A DNA stretch of 64,000 nt from Apodospora peruviana (GCA_033439685.1 JAUEDM010000007.1:2966501-3030500); one strand, 5' to 3'. Positions 22,590 to 35,170 are shown, numbered from the stretch's first letter. The notes: generated from the letters alone by a model not told the origin. Program-made: numbers and translations.

Positions 22590-24237
22590 TATGATTGATT
22601 TGGTTAAGGTGAGGAGCGGGAAGTGTTGGTAGAAGATGTGTTGTGTCGTGTGAGTGTTTTGAGATGGGACGGTGTGGGTGTTTGAGATGGGACGTCGGAG
22701 ATCTAACGACGGGCCCCGCCCATAGTTTTATACAACCCGGACAGCGCAGAACGGAACCTCATTCCAGTGTGTGCAATCCGTGTAACATTACTAGTATAGG
22801 TAGCTCGCGCTCGCGTCGCGGGAAACGAAGCAGGGATGATTAAGCTGGCCGGAGCTTCCCCATCGGCGTTCATCGAATCGGATGATCCAGCTGCAAAGCT
22901 GTGAGACACCAAACACCGGAAACGGTAAAAATACTGAAAACGATGGAACACAAGAGGAGCGGACCCGAATTGGCAAAATGATTAGTCTTGGCGATAGGGC
23001 TGATTATCAAGTACAGTTTGTAAGGTATGATAACTAATTGCGGTTTCTGACATTGGGTTCCTGATCACCTGCTCGCATACAGATCCTTGCCTCCAAAGCT
23101 AAAGTCTGCTGGGATTTTGATCCGTCACATAAAGCGACAAGAGTCCGAATTGTCCAATCCTGTCATCGCACTATTTTCATTTTGTCGGACATGTTTATCG
23201 ATCCAAGAACGTGTTGCTGCCTTGCAGAATAGGGCGTTCGCCAAGCCTGTTTACGCATCCAAGATATCAAATGTTTTGGATTGTCGTCTGCAGCTGCGCC
23301 GTCCGTCTGCATGGTTGCACAAGAATGACTCCGATGTCAACTACATGTCTTATCGAAATCTCTGGGCAGCATGCCAAAACAGATCGCCAAAGTCAATTAG
23401 TATATGTTGGCTTGTACTTGTTGGCTTGTGTCGGTGAGTTCGATGCATGTGCTGCAAGCGGTGTGTTCAACTCGCATCCTTTGACCACCTCAGCTCTCAG
23501 TGCTAGATAATGCACATGTTCCATTATGGAGATGAAAGGGAGAAAGAGGTTGACTCTTCCAAACAACGTTTAACACACTACCTACGTATCTAGCGTTAGG
23601 TTTTGAGGGTGCCTGTCTAATAAGTCTCAACGGTAAATGAAGGATGGAGGAGATTGGCAATGTCAATTTCAAACAACATGAACCCAAGGGCTTGATAGGA
23701 CGAGAATGCCATTTCATGCAGCAAAGTGACATCGAGTGCAAGTCGGTATAGTGCCTCTCTCAACGCCTTATCCAAAGTTGTCGACTTAAGGGAAAAAACG
23801 CTGGTGGTGGCCGAACTACATACTGGCAGGTCCAATCCTTGATGCAGAACTCCAGCCTCAGACCGGACCTCACTCAGTGTTTCCCACTGAAGTGTATCGA
23901 TAGCTACAAACCGCTGTGTGGGGTTCTAATGAAGATTTGGAGATCAGTACCTGCATCTCGGATCTATCCCGAGAGTCAGTCCACTCTCCAAGGATGGGCA
24001 GTTTTATCCACGTATCATGCACTGAGCAGTATTGGCATAACCGCTCACCTTTCTCCAACTGCCATATTAGCCGACCACGGGTTGTAACCATAAACTATGG
24101 AAATGGGCAAACGTTTTTCCAATAATGGCCTCACATGGACGTGCAGGTGCTATCATGCCTCCATCTCCACAATCTTCTGGTCCCGGGGTAGGTAGGTCAT
24201 CACCACAATCCAAAGGAGACCGTGCATCAAAGCCAAC
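22590..24237. other. Divergent intergenic region (DUF1857 / GH105)
   Basis: A long stretch between two divergent genes. Open frames are short and contradictory, and I find no repeat or RNA. It holds both promoters. Confidence 0.5.
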
Positions 24238-25505
24238 ATGCGTCTCAACCACCGTCTACTCTCGTCCCTCACGCTGCTCAGCATCAGCAGCAGCCATGTC
24301 TCCTCCGCGAGTGGCGGACCACCCTATTCAATATGGATGGCCGACAGCATGATCGCCCACGGCGTCTCCCCGACACGCTGGTACAACGAGGCCTTCTTCT
24401 CGCGCGCCATCGAAGCAGTTTACAGCGCCACTTCTCTGTCAACCTACCGCCTCTTCATAACCTCCCAAATCGACGGCATCTTGAACAGTGACGGATCCAT
24501 CCGCGGGTGGGAAAGCGATCACCAGCTGGACAACATCCGCGTCGGCTCCGCCATTTTGTACCTCTACACCCTCACCGGCTCTAGCAACCAAAAATACAAA
24601 ACCGCCGCCGATTTCCTGTACGACCAGCTCGTCAACCAGCAGAAACGGACCGCTTCGGGAGGATTCTGGCACAAGGACCCCAAGTACCCGAATCAGATGT
24701 GGTTGGACGGACTTTACATGGCCGAACCCTTTTACGCGCAGTATACCACTCTCTTCTCTAACAGCAGTGTAGCAGCAAAAGCGTGGGACGATATCGTCCT
24801 GCAGTTTGATTTGGTGGAAAAACACTGCCGCAATTCGTCGTCGGGTATGCTCTATCACGGCTATGATGAGTCCCTGAAAGCGACGTGGGCGAACAAAAAG
24901 ACCGGTGCGAGCCCGCACGTCTGGGACCGTGCGCAGGGGTGGTACTTGATGGCGCTTGTCGACGTGCTCGACTGGTTTCCTGTTGCACATTCGGGGAGGG
25001 AACGGCTGATGAAATACCTGACCAGCCTGGCGCAGGCGCTTAAGGTCGCGCAGGATAAAGCGTCCGGCGGGTGGTGGCTTGTCATGGATGAGCCGTACCC
25101 GGGCCAGAAGGGCAACTATATCGAGTCGAGCGGGACGGCTATGTATACTTATGGGTTGCTGAAGGGGGTCAGGAAGGGGTATTTGGACGCCAAGGAGTTT
25201 GTGTCTGTTGCTGAGAGAGCGTATGGGTGTATGCTTGATAAGTTCGTAGCAAGGAACGGGACCAACGGGACGCTGAATTGGGAGGGGACGGTGCGGGTGG
25301 GGAGTTTGGATGGGAATGGGGATTATAAGGCGAGTTCCTTTTTATCTTATGGCTGTGCGTTGGTGTGTTTTGCGGGTATGCTAACCGTATTTTTGTGTCG
25401 CAGTATTACACGACGGTCCCGGTTGTCGAGAATTCCCTGCTTGGGGTATCGCCGTTCGTTCTTGCCAGTGTCGAGATGGAGGCGTATAACAAGGCCAGGT
25501 CATGA
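24238..25505 (+). CDS. GH105 unsaturated rhamnogalacturonyl hydrolase (YteR/RhiN-like), secreted
   Basis: Exons 24238-25329 and 25404-25505 encode 397 residues. The enzyme removes the unsaturated uronic acid left on pectin fragments by rhamnogalacturonan lyases. Residues 1-23 form a signal peptide (MRLNHRLLSSLTLLSISSSH). Family motifs along the (alpha/alpha)6 barrel are HQLDNIRVGSAILYLY, GGFWHKDPKYPNQMWLDGLYMAEPFYAQY and HVWDRAQGWYLMALVDVLDWFP, with the conserved Asp at about 230, then SSGTAMYTYGLLKGVRKG. The last intron (25330-25403) starts with GC rather than GT (AAG/GCGAGT...CGCAG). It joins GDYK to YYTTVPVVENSLLGVSPFVLAS, the expected family C terminus. Reading through instead gives a basic nonsense tail. 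Confidence 0.92.
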
Positions 25506-25736
25506 TAAGTGCTAGGTAGACAGGAAATACTCCCAGCTCTGAATTGGAGCCCATTCATGAACACAGTTTCATTGCAAAATACGCACATAAGTACGACCAG
25601 CGGCGCTGGAGAATTCGGGATCCCGTCTGCTCTCCCCTAGATAAACCAGTGACCACCATATTAGCTATGGAGAGGTGGTTGACTTATTACCCCATCCTTC
25701 TCTCTTCTCTCCCCTTTGTTAGTGATAATTATCTTG

Positions 25737-27247
25737 TTATACAGCCATCGTCAAGGCCACCACGGCCCCCGCGGCCAACACCACTTGCCAGAGCAAACCG
25801 CCCGGGAGAGACTTGTAGGCGGCATTCTTGACACTGTAACATTCATAATAGTCGCCGGTAAAGGTCTTGTTGCCCGACTTGGTCTGGGCTTCTTTAAAGA
25901 CGCCGCAGTCGAGCTCGCCAGAAGTGTCGCTCAGTGCAAAGGTCTTGACCTGTGGCGGAGAAGGTCCGCTCCGTTGCTGCAGGAAGGAGGCGCTGTAAAC
26001 ACTTTGTTAGTGGTGTTACGGGTATTCAGGACACGGGGACCTTGGAGTGAGAAACAGAGACACAGAACAGAGCAAAGGACTTACAAAAAATCTGTGGAAA
26101 TGTTGCCAGAGAGCCAGATGGACTCAATGTCGCCCTTTGGCCAATACCAGGTCTTCTTGGTCTTCGCCTCGTCGGCGTACTCGGACTTCATGTCGACGTT
26201 TGGGCTCCCCGTGATCTGCACCGACCAGTCCTTCCAGTCTTCTGCCTGCGCAGGGAGGACGACGCGGGTGAGTGCGTTAGACTCGCGGACCTCGAGCGTG
26301 CCGAGCTGGTCAAACGGCAGGTCAAGCGTCTCCATCCGCGCAGCGTTCCTGAGCTCGAACAAGCCGACGCTCAGCTTCTTTACAGTTTCGCCCCGTTCGA
26401 CCTTGCGCACGCCGTATCCCAGGTGCAGCTCGCCAATTTCCACCTCGGTCGAGTTAGGACCGCCAAGGACGAACGTCACGTCGCTCTCGGTCATGACGCG
26501 CAGGGACGGGATGCGTCGCCAGCCAAAGGTGAGCCTTTTGATGCTGGGTGCGTTGATCTGGGTACCCGTGTTGCTGGCCATGAAGGAGCCGACGTCGGGG
26601 CCGTCGCCGGTCCAGCCGTGCCACGGGTCGAGGTTGGCCCGGAACAGGCCGTCGAAATCCTCGACCTTTCCGCCCCCGTACAGATTCACCCAGCCATTCC
26701 GCGGCCCGCTGAACGCCTTGAGCTCCTTTAGAGAGAACTTCTCGAGCACCTCGGCGCCGAGCGTGAAGGATTCGACGACCTCGAGCGCCGTCACGTCGAG
26801 CTCGCGCAGGTAGTTCATGCGGTTGAGCGAGAAAGCCTTGCCGACGCGTTGCAGGCTGGGCAGGGACACTCGCCAGAGGCCAGGAAACGCCCAGGTGTAG
26901 ATATTGCCGCCGACCTCGCGCAGGGTGCCGCTGGACAGCGACCACGGTCCGGGGCAGTCGGTCGGCTGCGCCACGGTGGGTTCCCCGCACCACACGAGGT
27001 CGTCATGCGTGTCGTGCCAAATATTGCCCTCGATCACCTCGACGCCGTCGAGCGAGACGTCGGTCGGACTGCGCGCGAAGGACTCGGAAAAGGCAACGTT
27101 GCCCGTGATGGTCTTGCATGACTTGCGAATCGCGTCGGCGTCGGCGGAGGACGAAATCGTCACGTTTCCGCATCCTTGGGAGTCTTGGGAAATGGCGAGT
27201 CGGGCGAGTAGTAGGAGCCCGAGGGCGCAGCCGGTCGCGCTCTTCAT
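25737..27247 (-). CDS. Ecm33/Sps2-like GPI-anchored cell-wall protein
   Basis: Two exons (26085-27247, 25737-25992; 92-nt intron at 25993-26084) encode 472 residues. A signal peptide (MKSATGCALGLLLLARLAISQ) precedes CGNVTISSSADADAI and CKTITGNVAFSES, the usual start of fungal Ecm33/Sps2 proteins. A series of degenerate leucine-rich receptor-L-type repeats follows (LREVGGNIYTWAFPGLWRVSLPSLQRVG and onward). Exon 2 supplies a Cys-containing region (GELDCGVFKEAQ, DYYECYSVK) and a C-terminal hydrophobic tail (LLWQVVLAAGAVVALTMAV) that suits GPI-anchor addition. Relatives support wall integrity and sit at the outer plasma membrane or wall. The order Cys region then hydrophobic tail, found only after splicing, supports the model. 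Confidence 0.88.
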
Positions 27248-29933
27248 TGTGCGAATATTGGTGATTTCTTATTTATTAGGGAGGGTCGGTTTCGAGGATC
27301 GTGTGTCGCGCGCGTGCGCAAGTCGCCTTCAGGTTAAAGATTGAAGTCGAATCCATTGGGAAGGCGTGCTGATCAACCAACGACTTTGCCGCCCAGAAGT
27401 TCACAAGCGAAGGAGCTTTTGAAAATGGATCCCCCCGTCTTGATTCCTGAAGACGATGTCGCGTGCCAATTTATGGGTCAAGGCCTTGGTACTACCTTGG
27501 CGTGGCCCATGCTCCTGTAGTTCACCCACATAGGCATCATTGTGCCACTCACACAGAGAGCTTTCTTTTGTATAAATGGTTGCTCCTTTCTCGAGTATTT
27601 CCTTCATAGTTTATTAGATACCATTCTTTATGGTCCAGTTTGCTTCAGTTTCTTGCTTACTGGAAGTTATTAACAGCCGTCATGTCACAGCAGCGACAGC
27701 ATGCGATGTATGGTCGTCCATCTGTTAGCGCCAACATGTCCAGTTCTCAACCCCTTATTCTAATCCACATTAGTAATATAAGATGTGTGACCGCCAGACT
27801 AATAGTTGGGTTGGTGATGATCCACGCGAATTACTGGTGTTGCATGTTTTTGTGTTTGTATTGTTTTTCTTTTTGCCGGGTCGTTTTGGTGCTGGTCTCG
27901 TTGTTTTGCTCTTCGCAATTTTTCTTATCTTGGACGAGCGTCGACATAGCTCTTTATCTTTCAGATTGATACCTCGGGGCATTTTGTTTCTTATCAGCCA
28001 TGCACGCCATGATACCTATTGATCCAAACGATGGACCAAGCTGGGTCGGCATCGGGCCGAGTCGGATTCTCGGCGGTGGCTTCGTTCGTCTGAAACGTAC
28101 GGCGGTATTCTTCCTAGTCAAGTTGGCAGCATGTCCCTGTTCGCCTTGTTTACAAAACCCGGGGAGTTTTGTCTTGTCACTGTCATATTAGTGGGGTCGT
28201 CCATCAAGGCACCCCGTACGCTCCCGCGCGATGGAAACAAGCGGAATACTCGGAGTAATTAACTCCCGTCTCCTCCCTCAAACCCTTCCAGGTTGTCGGG
28301 CCGCCATGTTTAAAAGTGTAACTACCTTGTTTGGTTTTTGGCTATATTTTGCCACTTTTCAATATTGACGGCTCTTTGTCGGATAGACAGAGAGGGAAAG
28401 AGGCTCTTGTTCCCCTGTTGGGCGGCGACGTCACCAGCCCAAGGAGGAAGGTGTGATGGCCGTGCGGTCGGAGTTCCACACGCCACATGGCGTTGTGCGA
28501 CGCTACACGGAGGAAAATTGCGATTCGCGAGCCTGCTAACGGATTCTGGCCCAGATCGCCTGTCAGTTTGATAACGGCTAAACAGATGCTAACGGTCAGC
28601 ACAAAAAAAGGGGTATGCATGATCACGCTATTTCAGATTGTGGATTCCTCCAGCCAGGCCTGCCAGTTTAGCCCTAGTTCATCCTTTCGACCCTTTCTCA
28701 CTTCGACCGGGAACCATTGACAAACGGTTTGCTCTAGCGTCCGCTGCATCCGACTGCTCGTGTTCACACAATGGTCGGGTTGGTCGTCAAAATCGAGACG
28801 CCATTCTTTGCCAGCATCACGGGCATGTCCAAGCAAACGACCAACTCGGTGCCAGAAATGCATCGAGAATGTGAAATGAGGGGAACACAATGCGGGTAAG
28901 TCGACCGTCCAACTTGGCATGAGAAAGTCGTCAATCTACGGATAGGGCTCTGGGGAACCCTGTGAACGCCGCCTCAACGCGTCTTGGCACGATCCCGTGC
29001 TTGTCGCTCACGATGCTAACCTCGATGCGGCCACTGGTCGACGATGGAGATCTGCAGGGCTCAAGGCTAGCAGGCCTGGGACACGTCGACATTCATTAAC
29101 CTCAAATTCCGTCTTTTCGGCTCGCGATTCGGCTCGAGGCAGTTCGGAAGGCGAACTTGAGATCGACCTCTTTATATGAGGACAAGTCCGAGCTGATATC
29201 TCTGAACAGGGGATGATTATTCCGTATATGATATCGACTGCCCAATATGAGGTTGCATCCTCTCATGTCCGTCCCACGTCTGATGGGCCAGAAAATTGGA
29301 AACAGGCAGCCGGGAAATCATGGAAATTCGGTGGGCCAGATCTTCGAATCCAGATGGGATTTCACATGGGCGGGGCCCCTCGGCCGCTGGACCCCACCTT
29401 CTCAGACACGCTGCCCTCCCTAGCCGTCGACCGAGACGACTCCGGCGTTGACTTCTGAATGCGTCGCCGAGCGCAGACGCTATCGCATGGTTGGTACCTT
29501 CCTCCTGGCGTAGGCCAAAATTCTAGTTGAGTGGGCAGGTCCGAATCAATCTTCTCGACCATCTTGACCCTGCTACCGACAAGCTGTCAAACCCCTCACT
29601 CGTTTACTTTGCATGAGTCCATCTTTTGACACTCCACCTCGACTTACCACAGACATGGGCCACCCCATGCATGCCCGCCTTGGCAGGGCTCAACCCAGGA
29701 GTCTGGGGTCGGAGTCGTCGACACCTCTGCCATGTTATTAAACATGGGATGTTCCAAGTTCGAGACTTCGTCCTCCGTCAACTTTTCCGCCACTCCGTAT
29801 CCTTAGACTATGTATAGCAGGAAGTCCGTGTCAGGTCGGGTCCCACAGCCTCCCGCATCTCATTTTCATCGGGCTCCTCGCATCTCTTGTCGTCCAAAGA
29901 GGGGTGGCATCGCCCACGAACTTTGACCGAAAC
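27248..29933. other. Large divergent intergenic region (Ecm33-like / CFEM receptor)
   Basis: About 2.7 kb with a T-rich stretch at 27.85-27.96 kb and several short open frames (such as 28342-28626 minus and 29213-29458 plus). None has a domain, Cys pattern or signal peptide. Nothing is called. Confidence 0.5.
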
Positions 29934-31557
29934 ATGGGCTTCATGGGAAACACGCGCGCTATTGGCCCATGTATCCTCCTTCTGCTCCTCAATGTGGCCA
30001 TCACTGCCAACGCCGGATCCATTTCTCTTGGGGATGCGATTCTCGCACTGCCTGCTTGTTCAGTGAGTCGCACTAGCCAGCGAAAACGCAAGCAGAAACC
30101 TGACGAGACGTCTAGCTCGATTGTCTTAATACCGCCATTCCGACTTCTGGATGCTCGCCAGTTGACGTCAGCTGTATATGTTCCAACGAGCCCCTGAACA
30201 CAAACCTGACAGCATGTATCACCGCCGCCTGTACCGTGAGGGAACAACTCAGTGAGTGCCGGGCGACAACAGAACAGCATGCAGGAGAATGAGAACAGAG
30301 TTGCTGATCCTCGAACAGCCGCCAAGAACATCACATCTCATCTATGTGGCGTCCGAGTTGACACGGACGATGAGATTGTGCCGGTATTTGCCGCCTTTCT
30401 CTCCTTCACCCTGTTCGCCGTAACTCTGCGAGTCGCTGCCAGAGTCCTGACCAAGGCCTACTTCTGGTGGGATGACTTCTGCAACTTGTTCGCGTTGGCT
30501 GGTTGTATCATCTTCGCCGCGCTCAACATCAAGTCTGTCGACTTTGGCTATGGAAAGGATACCTGGTTCGTCCCATTTGACCATATCACCGAGGTGTTAA
30601 AGGTGAGACGATCCGCCTTCAAGATCACGACTTCGTGTAACTCATTATGATTCAATACAGATCTTCTTCGTCGACATGTTGCTCTACACACTCACTCGCT
30701 TCTTCGTCCGAGCGTCCATCATCCTCTTCTACCTGCGCGTCTTTCCCAGCAATCCCGATCACAAGATGCGGAGGATATTGGTCTGGACAATGGTCGCCAA
30801 TTTCATTTACAACTTGGCCTTCTTCATTGCCGTCATATTCCAGTGCGACCCGATCAGCCATTTCTGGACACAGTGGGAGGGACTGGATGATGGACACTGT
30901 GGGAACGTCAACGTGCTGGCGTGGGTGGCAGCGGCAACAGGCATCGTCTTTGACGTCTGGCTGCTTGCTTTGCCATTCCCGCAGCTGATAGCACTGAACC
31001 TGCACTGGAAGAAGAAGGTTATGGGCGCTGTCATGTTTGGCGTGGGAGCATGGTAAGTGCGGATCCTATAGATCGCAAGTGGGAAAAGCCTGATGCATGC
31101 TGACCTGACATGTGACAGCGTGATGATCATTAGCTTAATTCGACTCAAGTCCCTTAACGAATTCACCCGCGCAGTGAATCCGACAAGTGAGTCATCTCTA
31201 CTTCAGCCAAGACAGGCCAGGACTGACACGGTTACAGAGGATATTGTTCAGGTATGCCTATGGTCTGGCATCGAGATCGACGTCGGCGTTATTTGTCCCT
31301 GCCTGCCAAGTCTCCGGCTGCTGCTCCGAAGGATCTTGCCACGCGTCATGGGCACGACGAATGGACGATACGAGCTGGACCCAAGGTCGAACGTGCAGGC
31401 CAGCAGGAAGAGCTACGCCCACATCGTTAAGACCACATCGATTGGCGTCGAATTCTCCACCGATGACGACCGATCACGGCATGGCGGTGGAGAGAGCGTA
31501 ACGAGCGTGAACGTGATAGGTGATTCGGACGAGGAGCGGTTACATGTCAAACATTAG
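29934..31557 (+). CDS. CFEM-domain GPCR-like receptor (Pth11 class)
   Basis: Six exons (29934-30062, 30116-30251, 30319-30602, 30661-31052, 31119-31186, 31238-31557) encode 442 residues. After a signal peptide (ILLLLLNVAITANAGS), exons 1 and 2 together form an eight-Cys CFEM domain (LPACSLDCLNTAIP, SGCSPVDVSCICSN, LTACITAAC, HLCG). The first intron must end at 30115 to restore the second Cys. Seven membrane spans follow, with family blocks FWWDDFCNLFALAGC, VRASIILFYLRVF, FQCDPISHFW and WSGIEIDVGVICPCLPSLRLLLRR. The tail is cytosolic and Ser-rich. Pth11 in Magnaporthe senses surface cues; here the ligand and role are unknown. Domain order and Cys count make the class secure. Confidence 0.93.
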
Positions 31558-32926
31558 GAATGTTGGATATCATGATACCCGCGCAGAAATCAAAAAGAGG
31601 TTGGAATTGCTGTCTTACGGCGAACAGTTCAAACTGGATAGAATTACCAATTTGGGATTTCCGAAGCATCCCGTTTTCCAAGGAATGGAGCTGCAGCTCG
31701 ACGGTGGTGAGACGCAATTGCGCCCGGGTTTGGAGGAAACTGACGACAGCAACATGTGAAAGACGTCGGCCGGCTCTCTGTCGGCTGATTGTGTTTCATT
31801 GGCATCCTTAATTGCGATACTGATATTTCACCGATTCGAAGGAAATGGGACCGACCGTTTACCGATGCGGGTTGTTTTTGCGCGATGACGTTGGTCGTGG
31901 CAGTGATGAGACGAGGCGTCTACTTCACTAACAGTTTTCAGCGGCGGATCAGTACATGATCTGTTAGTATGCTACCACGCATTCGGACTCCTATTCTGTG
32001 GAAAGGGGGCTATGCCAAGTAATTTCAGCAGGCACAAGGCAGCCATCCACACCATCAACGGCCTAAGCTGCCTATGATCGTTACGAATCTCACCGTTCGG
32101 TCAATCAGACGTGCAGTTGACTTCGGCCAACCGCCATCACAAGTCCCGCCAAGTGCCTAGAGGAGCCGAACCATTCGTTCACCGTGATTCGACAAAACTC
32201 CATCTGATAAAGACCATCTGATAACACCCCACGGTTTCACGACCCTGCGCCACTGATTGATAAAGCAAGGCGAACGGCAAGGCGTTTCCCTCGGGCGTCG
32301 CACATGCGTGGATGCGTGTCCCGAGCAATCACCGCCAACTTTCTGGACTCCTTCCCCACGTGACCGGTACCTAGGATTGACCATTGTCTCTCGACGACTT
32401 CCATCCGTGACCGATGGCAAGCGCATCTCACCTATCAAGACTCGCGGGTAGTGTCCATCAAGGTTCTCGCCATGCAACCGTTGATGCCCAGGAGCCACGC
32501 CGAAATGGCCATCAGGGTACACGCCCCGCTCAGGTTACCAGAGGAAGGAGAAGGGGTTCAAGAGTTGGAAATTGGCCAAAAATAGACTTATTACGGTATA
32601 GGGGGCCTTTGTCTTTGTTCACCGACGTGACCGCTCAACTTCCATGCCCGGCTGATATCGGCAGAAAACATGAAATGTCCGCGACAGGAAGGTCATACCA
32701 ATCCGCAAACCTGAGGCACCAGCCGCTGCTTCCTCCAGAGGACAGAATTTGTATAAAGCGTCATCATGTCTCACTGGGTCAGTTATTCGGTCAGGTGGGA
32801 AGATGTTTTCTTGGAGGTCAACTCGTACCATCCTGTGTCGAGGCGTCCTGGCCACTTTTATTTCTGATTTTTCATTCATCTCTTCAACTTTGATTGTCTC
32901 TCTCCGCTGTCAGCATCTATCACACC
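31558..32926. other. Intergenic region
   Basis: 3' flank of the receptor and promoter of the next gene. Short open frames at 31.5-31.8 and 32.15-32.9 kb lack support. Confidence 0.45.
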
Positions 32927-35170
32927 ATGACATCCCACGTATCAGCCCAGACCGCCGGCGGTGAGAACAAGCACCATGATGAGGTATGCGCCCAGGCCGT
33001 CTCGGAGGTTATCCAGGACAAATTTCATGACTCCGATACCGACATCAACCCGGAGGAAGACGTTACCTTGAAGGGTGGCGGCGTCAATGTCACTACCACT
33101 GAGGCCGCCTATGCTGACGAAGACAAGAACAAATGTCGTCCATCCTCCCCTGCATCAGAGGCCACCACGCGTGTCAACTCCGGCATGGAATCTGACAACC
33201 CCGGCAACAATACCCTCCACCCACACATTGGATCTACCCCTGAATACACCTGGTCCGCTAAACTCAAACCCCTCAAATCCCTCCTCATCCTCCTCGGCTT
33301 CTCCTCCATCTTCTGCGCTCTCTACTGCGCATTCATCTTTGTCGTCCTAATTCGCCGCCTTGTCGAGACCCCAGGGGGCATATTCTGGGACGCGTCAAAA
33401 ACGAACTACGTCGTCGGGGTTCTGTCACAGTTCTCAGCTCTGCTGACCGACGCGACCATCCGCGCCCTGTTCGGTGTCCTGCAACCCGCCCTGACCGCTC
33501 AGGAGGGTGGCACTTCCTTCGCCACATGGATCGGGCTCGGCTCGTCGGACTGGTCGTCTGTATTCCAGGTCGCTGCCGTCAACAGGTTCGTGAACGTATG
33601 GTGCGATTTCCGCCTGAGTCTACCGCTTTTGAGTCTCGCGTTCGGGTCAGTCCTGAAGTTCCAAGCTGATTTCGAATACTATTTTATTCCTGGTCCGCCT
33701 CGCGCAACCATGCCTGTCTATGCTGGGCTGACCCCGCCTGATATCACACTGCTGAGCAGGATCAACGCGTCCGATCTGTCCATGTACTTCGTTACATGGG
33801 GTTCGTCGCTCCTCGGCTCGTCTCAGTTCGCACAAGACTTTTCTTTGGAGGGGTGCGATGGTGACTGTCGGTCCGTTATCCTGGCGGGCGGTATTCAGCT
33901 GCCGCGACAGGTCAAGCCTCTGCTCAATGAGTCAATATATTCCGGTCCCACATTTGACGAAAGCGATACCATTACCGTGATCAACGCCACCGGTATGGTT
34001 GTCAAGTACGAAGGAGTGCCTGACAGTGATGATATGCTTGCCTTCAATATTACTACAGATTGCGTTTATAGCAGCGGTCAAGATGACAGCAACGGGCTAC
34101 AGATCTGCGTCAAGCAAGACAACGACTCAATGATCGTCGGCTGGTCCGCTTGTCCCATCGCGTTGTATGACAGGGGGACGTGCAACCACGAACCGGATAG
34201 AACGGCCTGGCGAGCCGAGCCCATTACGGCCGGCACGCGCATGTCGCTGTACAAACAGGTCACCACAACCGCATACAACAGGGATAATCAGTCTATCGTG
34301 AATATCGCTGGCATCGGTTCTCCCACCAAAATCCCGTTGAGCGCGGCGAACTATACCCGCATCTTTGAGCGGGCACTAGTGGCAAATGTCAACTCGTCAG
34401 CCGTCGACAGGAGCAATATCAACATGCTCGTGTACACAGTGACGTGGATGCATCGGACGTTTCTCAAATCGTTTCCTGGGGATAACAACAGTTCGGTCAG
34501 CAATCTACACAATTTCTTGGCGGTGCCGATTCAGTTCTCTGTTACGGCCAACGAATATGCCAACTATACTGTTACGGAAAGAGGATGGGAGAAGGTGGTG
34601 CAGTTTCCGATGCCGGATGAGATGATCACTGTTGCTAGAGGCGGGTCGTCTAGTTCACGCCTGGCGATTCTGCCTTGGGCAGGTTGGGTGTTCATTACTG
34701 CCGATGCAGCGCTGCATTTGGCTTTATGGGTGGGAGTGGCATGGATTCTCTGGCCTGGACGGAGGGCGGTGTCGGGGCAGATGGGGGTTATGGAGTTACA
34801 TGCTGTGAGGTCGGCGGTGAGGAGTCGGTTTGTTTTGATCGGGCCGAACCCCTGGGAGCGGAGAGCATTGAAAAACGGGTGGTTTGGGGGAACAATGAGG
34901 AGGCTTGGGCGGTGGCTCTTTGTTTTGGGATCGTTGCCGCTTAAGGTCAGGAGGAGCTGGTGGGGGAGGTGGGTTAAGGGTGCGAGAATGGATGAGGAGA
35001 GGTTCTTTGCTACAGGTGATGGTGGTGATTATGGGTACGATATAGAGAAGAAGAAAGTGGGAGCCAGTGTGATCCATGTTGCTCTGGATCCAAAGGTTGA
35101 GGATGATGTCCCTCCTTGGAGGATGGCGAGGGCCGGTGAGAATGTGCGCGTTGTTCAAGTTGCTGAGTAA
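32927..35170 (+). CDS. Large membrane glycoprotein of unknown function
   Basis: A single exon of 747 codons. The first ATG (32927, context CACCATGA) is chosen; the frame extends upstream only through a TTG. Residues 1-105 are hydrophilic and acidic (EEDVTLKGG, DEDKNKCRP) and probably cytosolic. A strong membrane span lies at about 113-140 (LLILLGFSSIFCALYCAFIFVVLI). A 430-residue extracytosolic region follows, with many NxS/T sites (INAS, LNES, FNIT, ANYT) and paired Cys (GCDGDC, CVYSSG, ICVK, CPIALYDRGTC). A second hydrophobic block lies at 578-612 (WAGWVFITADAALHLALWVGVAWILW). The tail is basic and then acidic. I recognise the layout from unnamed proteins common in Sordariomycetes but no defined domain. 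A role in surface sensing or transport would be speculation. Confidence 0.8.
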   Translation: MTSHVSAQTAGGENKHHDEVCAQAVSEVIQDKFHDSDTDINPEEDVTLKGGGVNVTTTEAAYADEDKNKCRPSSPASEATTRVNSGMESDNPGNNTLHPHIGSTPEYTWSAKLKPLKSLLILLGFSSIFCALYCAFIFVVLIRRLVETPGGIFWDASKTNYVVGVLSQFSALLTDATIRALFGVLQPALTAQEGGTSFATWIGLGSSDWSSVFQVAAVNRFVNVWCDFRLSLPLLSLAFGSVLKFQADFEYYFIPGPPRATMPVYAGLTPPDITLLSRINASDLSMYFVTWGSSLLGSSQFAQDFSLEGCDGDCRSVILAGGIQLPRQVKPLLNESIYSGPTFDESDTITVINATGMVVKYEGVPDSDDMLAFNITTDCVYSSGQDDSNGLQICVKQDNDSMIVGWSACPIALYDRGTCNHEPDRTAWRAEPITAGTRMSLYKQVTTTAYNRDNQSIVNIAGIGSPTKIPLSAANYTRIFERALVANVNSSAVDRSNINMLVYTVTWMHRTFLKSFPGDNNSSVSNLHNFLAVPIQFSVTANEYANYTVTERGWEKVVQFPMPDEMITVARGGSSSSRLAILPWAGWVFITADAALHLALWVGVAWILWPGRRAVSGQMGVMELHAVRSAVRSRFVLIGPNPWERRALKNGWFGGTMRRLGRWLFVLGSLPLKVRRSWWGRWVKGARMDEERFFATGDGGDYGYDIEKKKVGASVIHVALDPKVEDDVPPWRMARAGENVRVVQVAE

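Noticed and set aside
31238..31260. GTATGCC in the CFEM receptor as a possible further intron donor
   Set aside because: Reading through gives the conserved block before WSGIEIDVGVICPC, so the site is exon.
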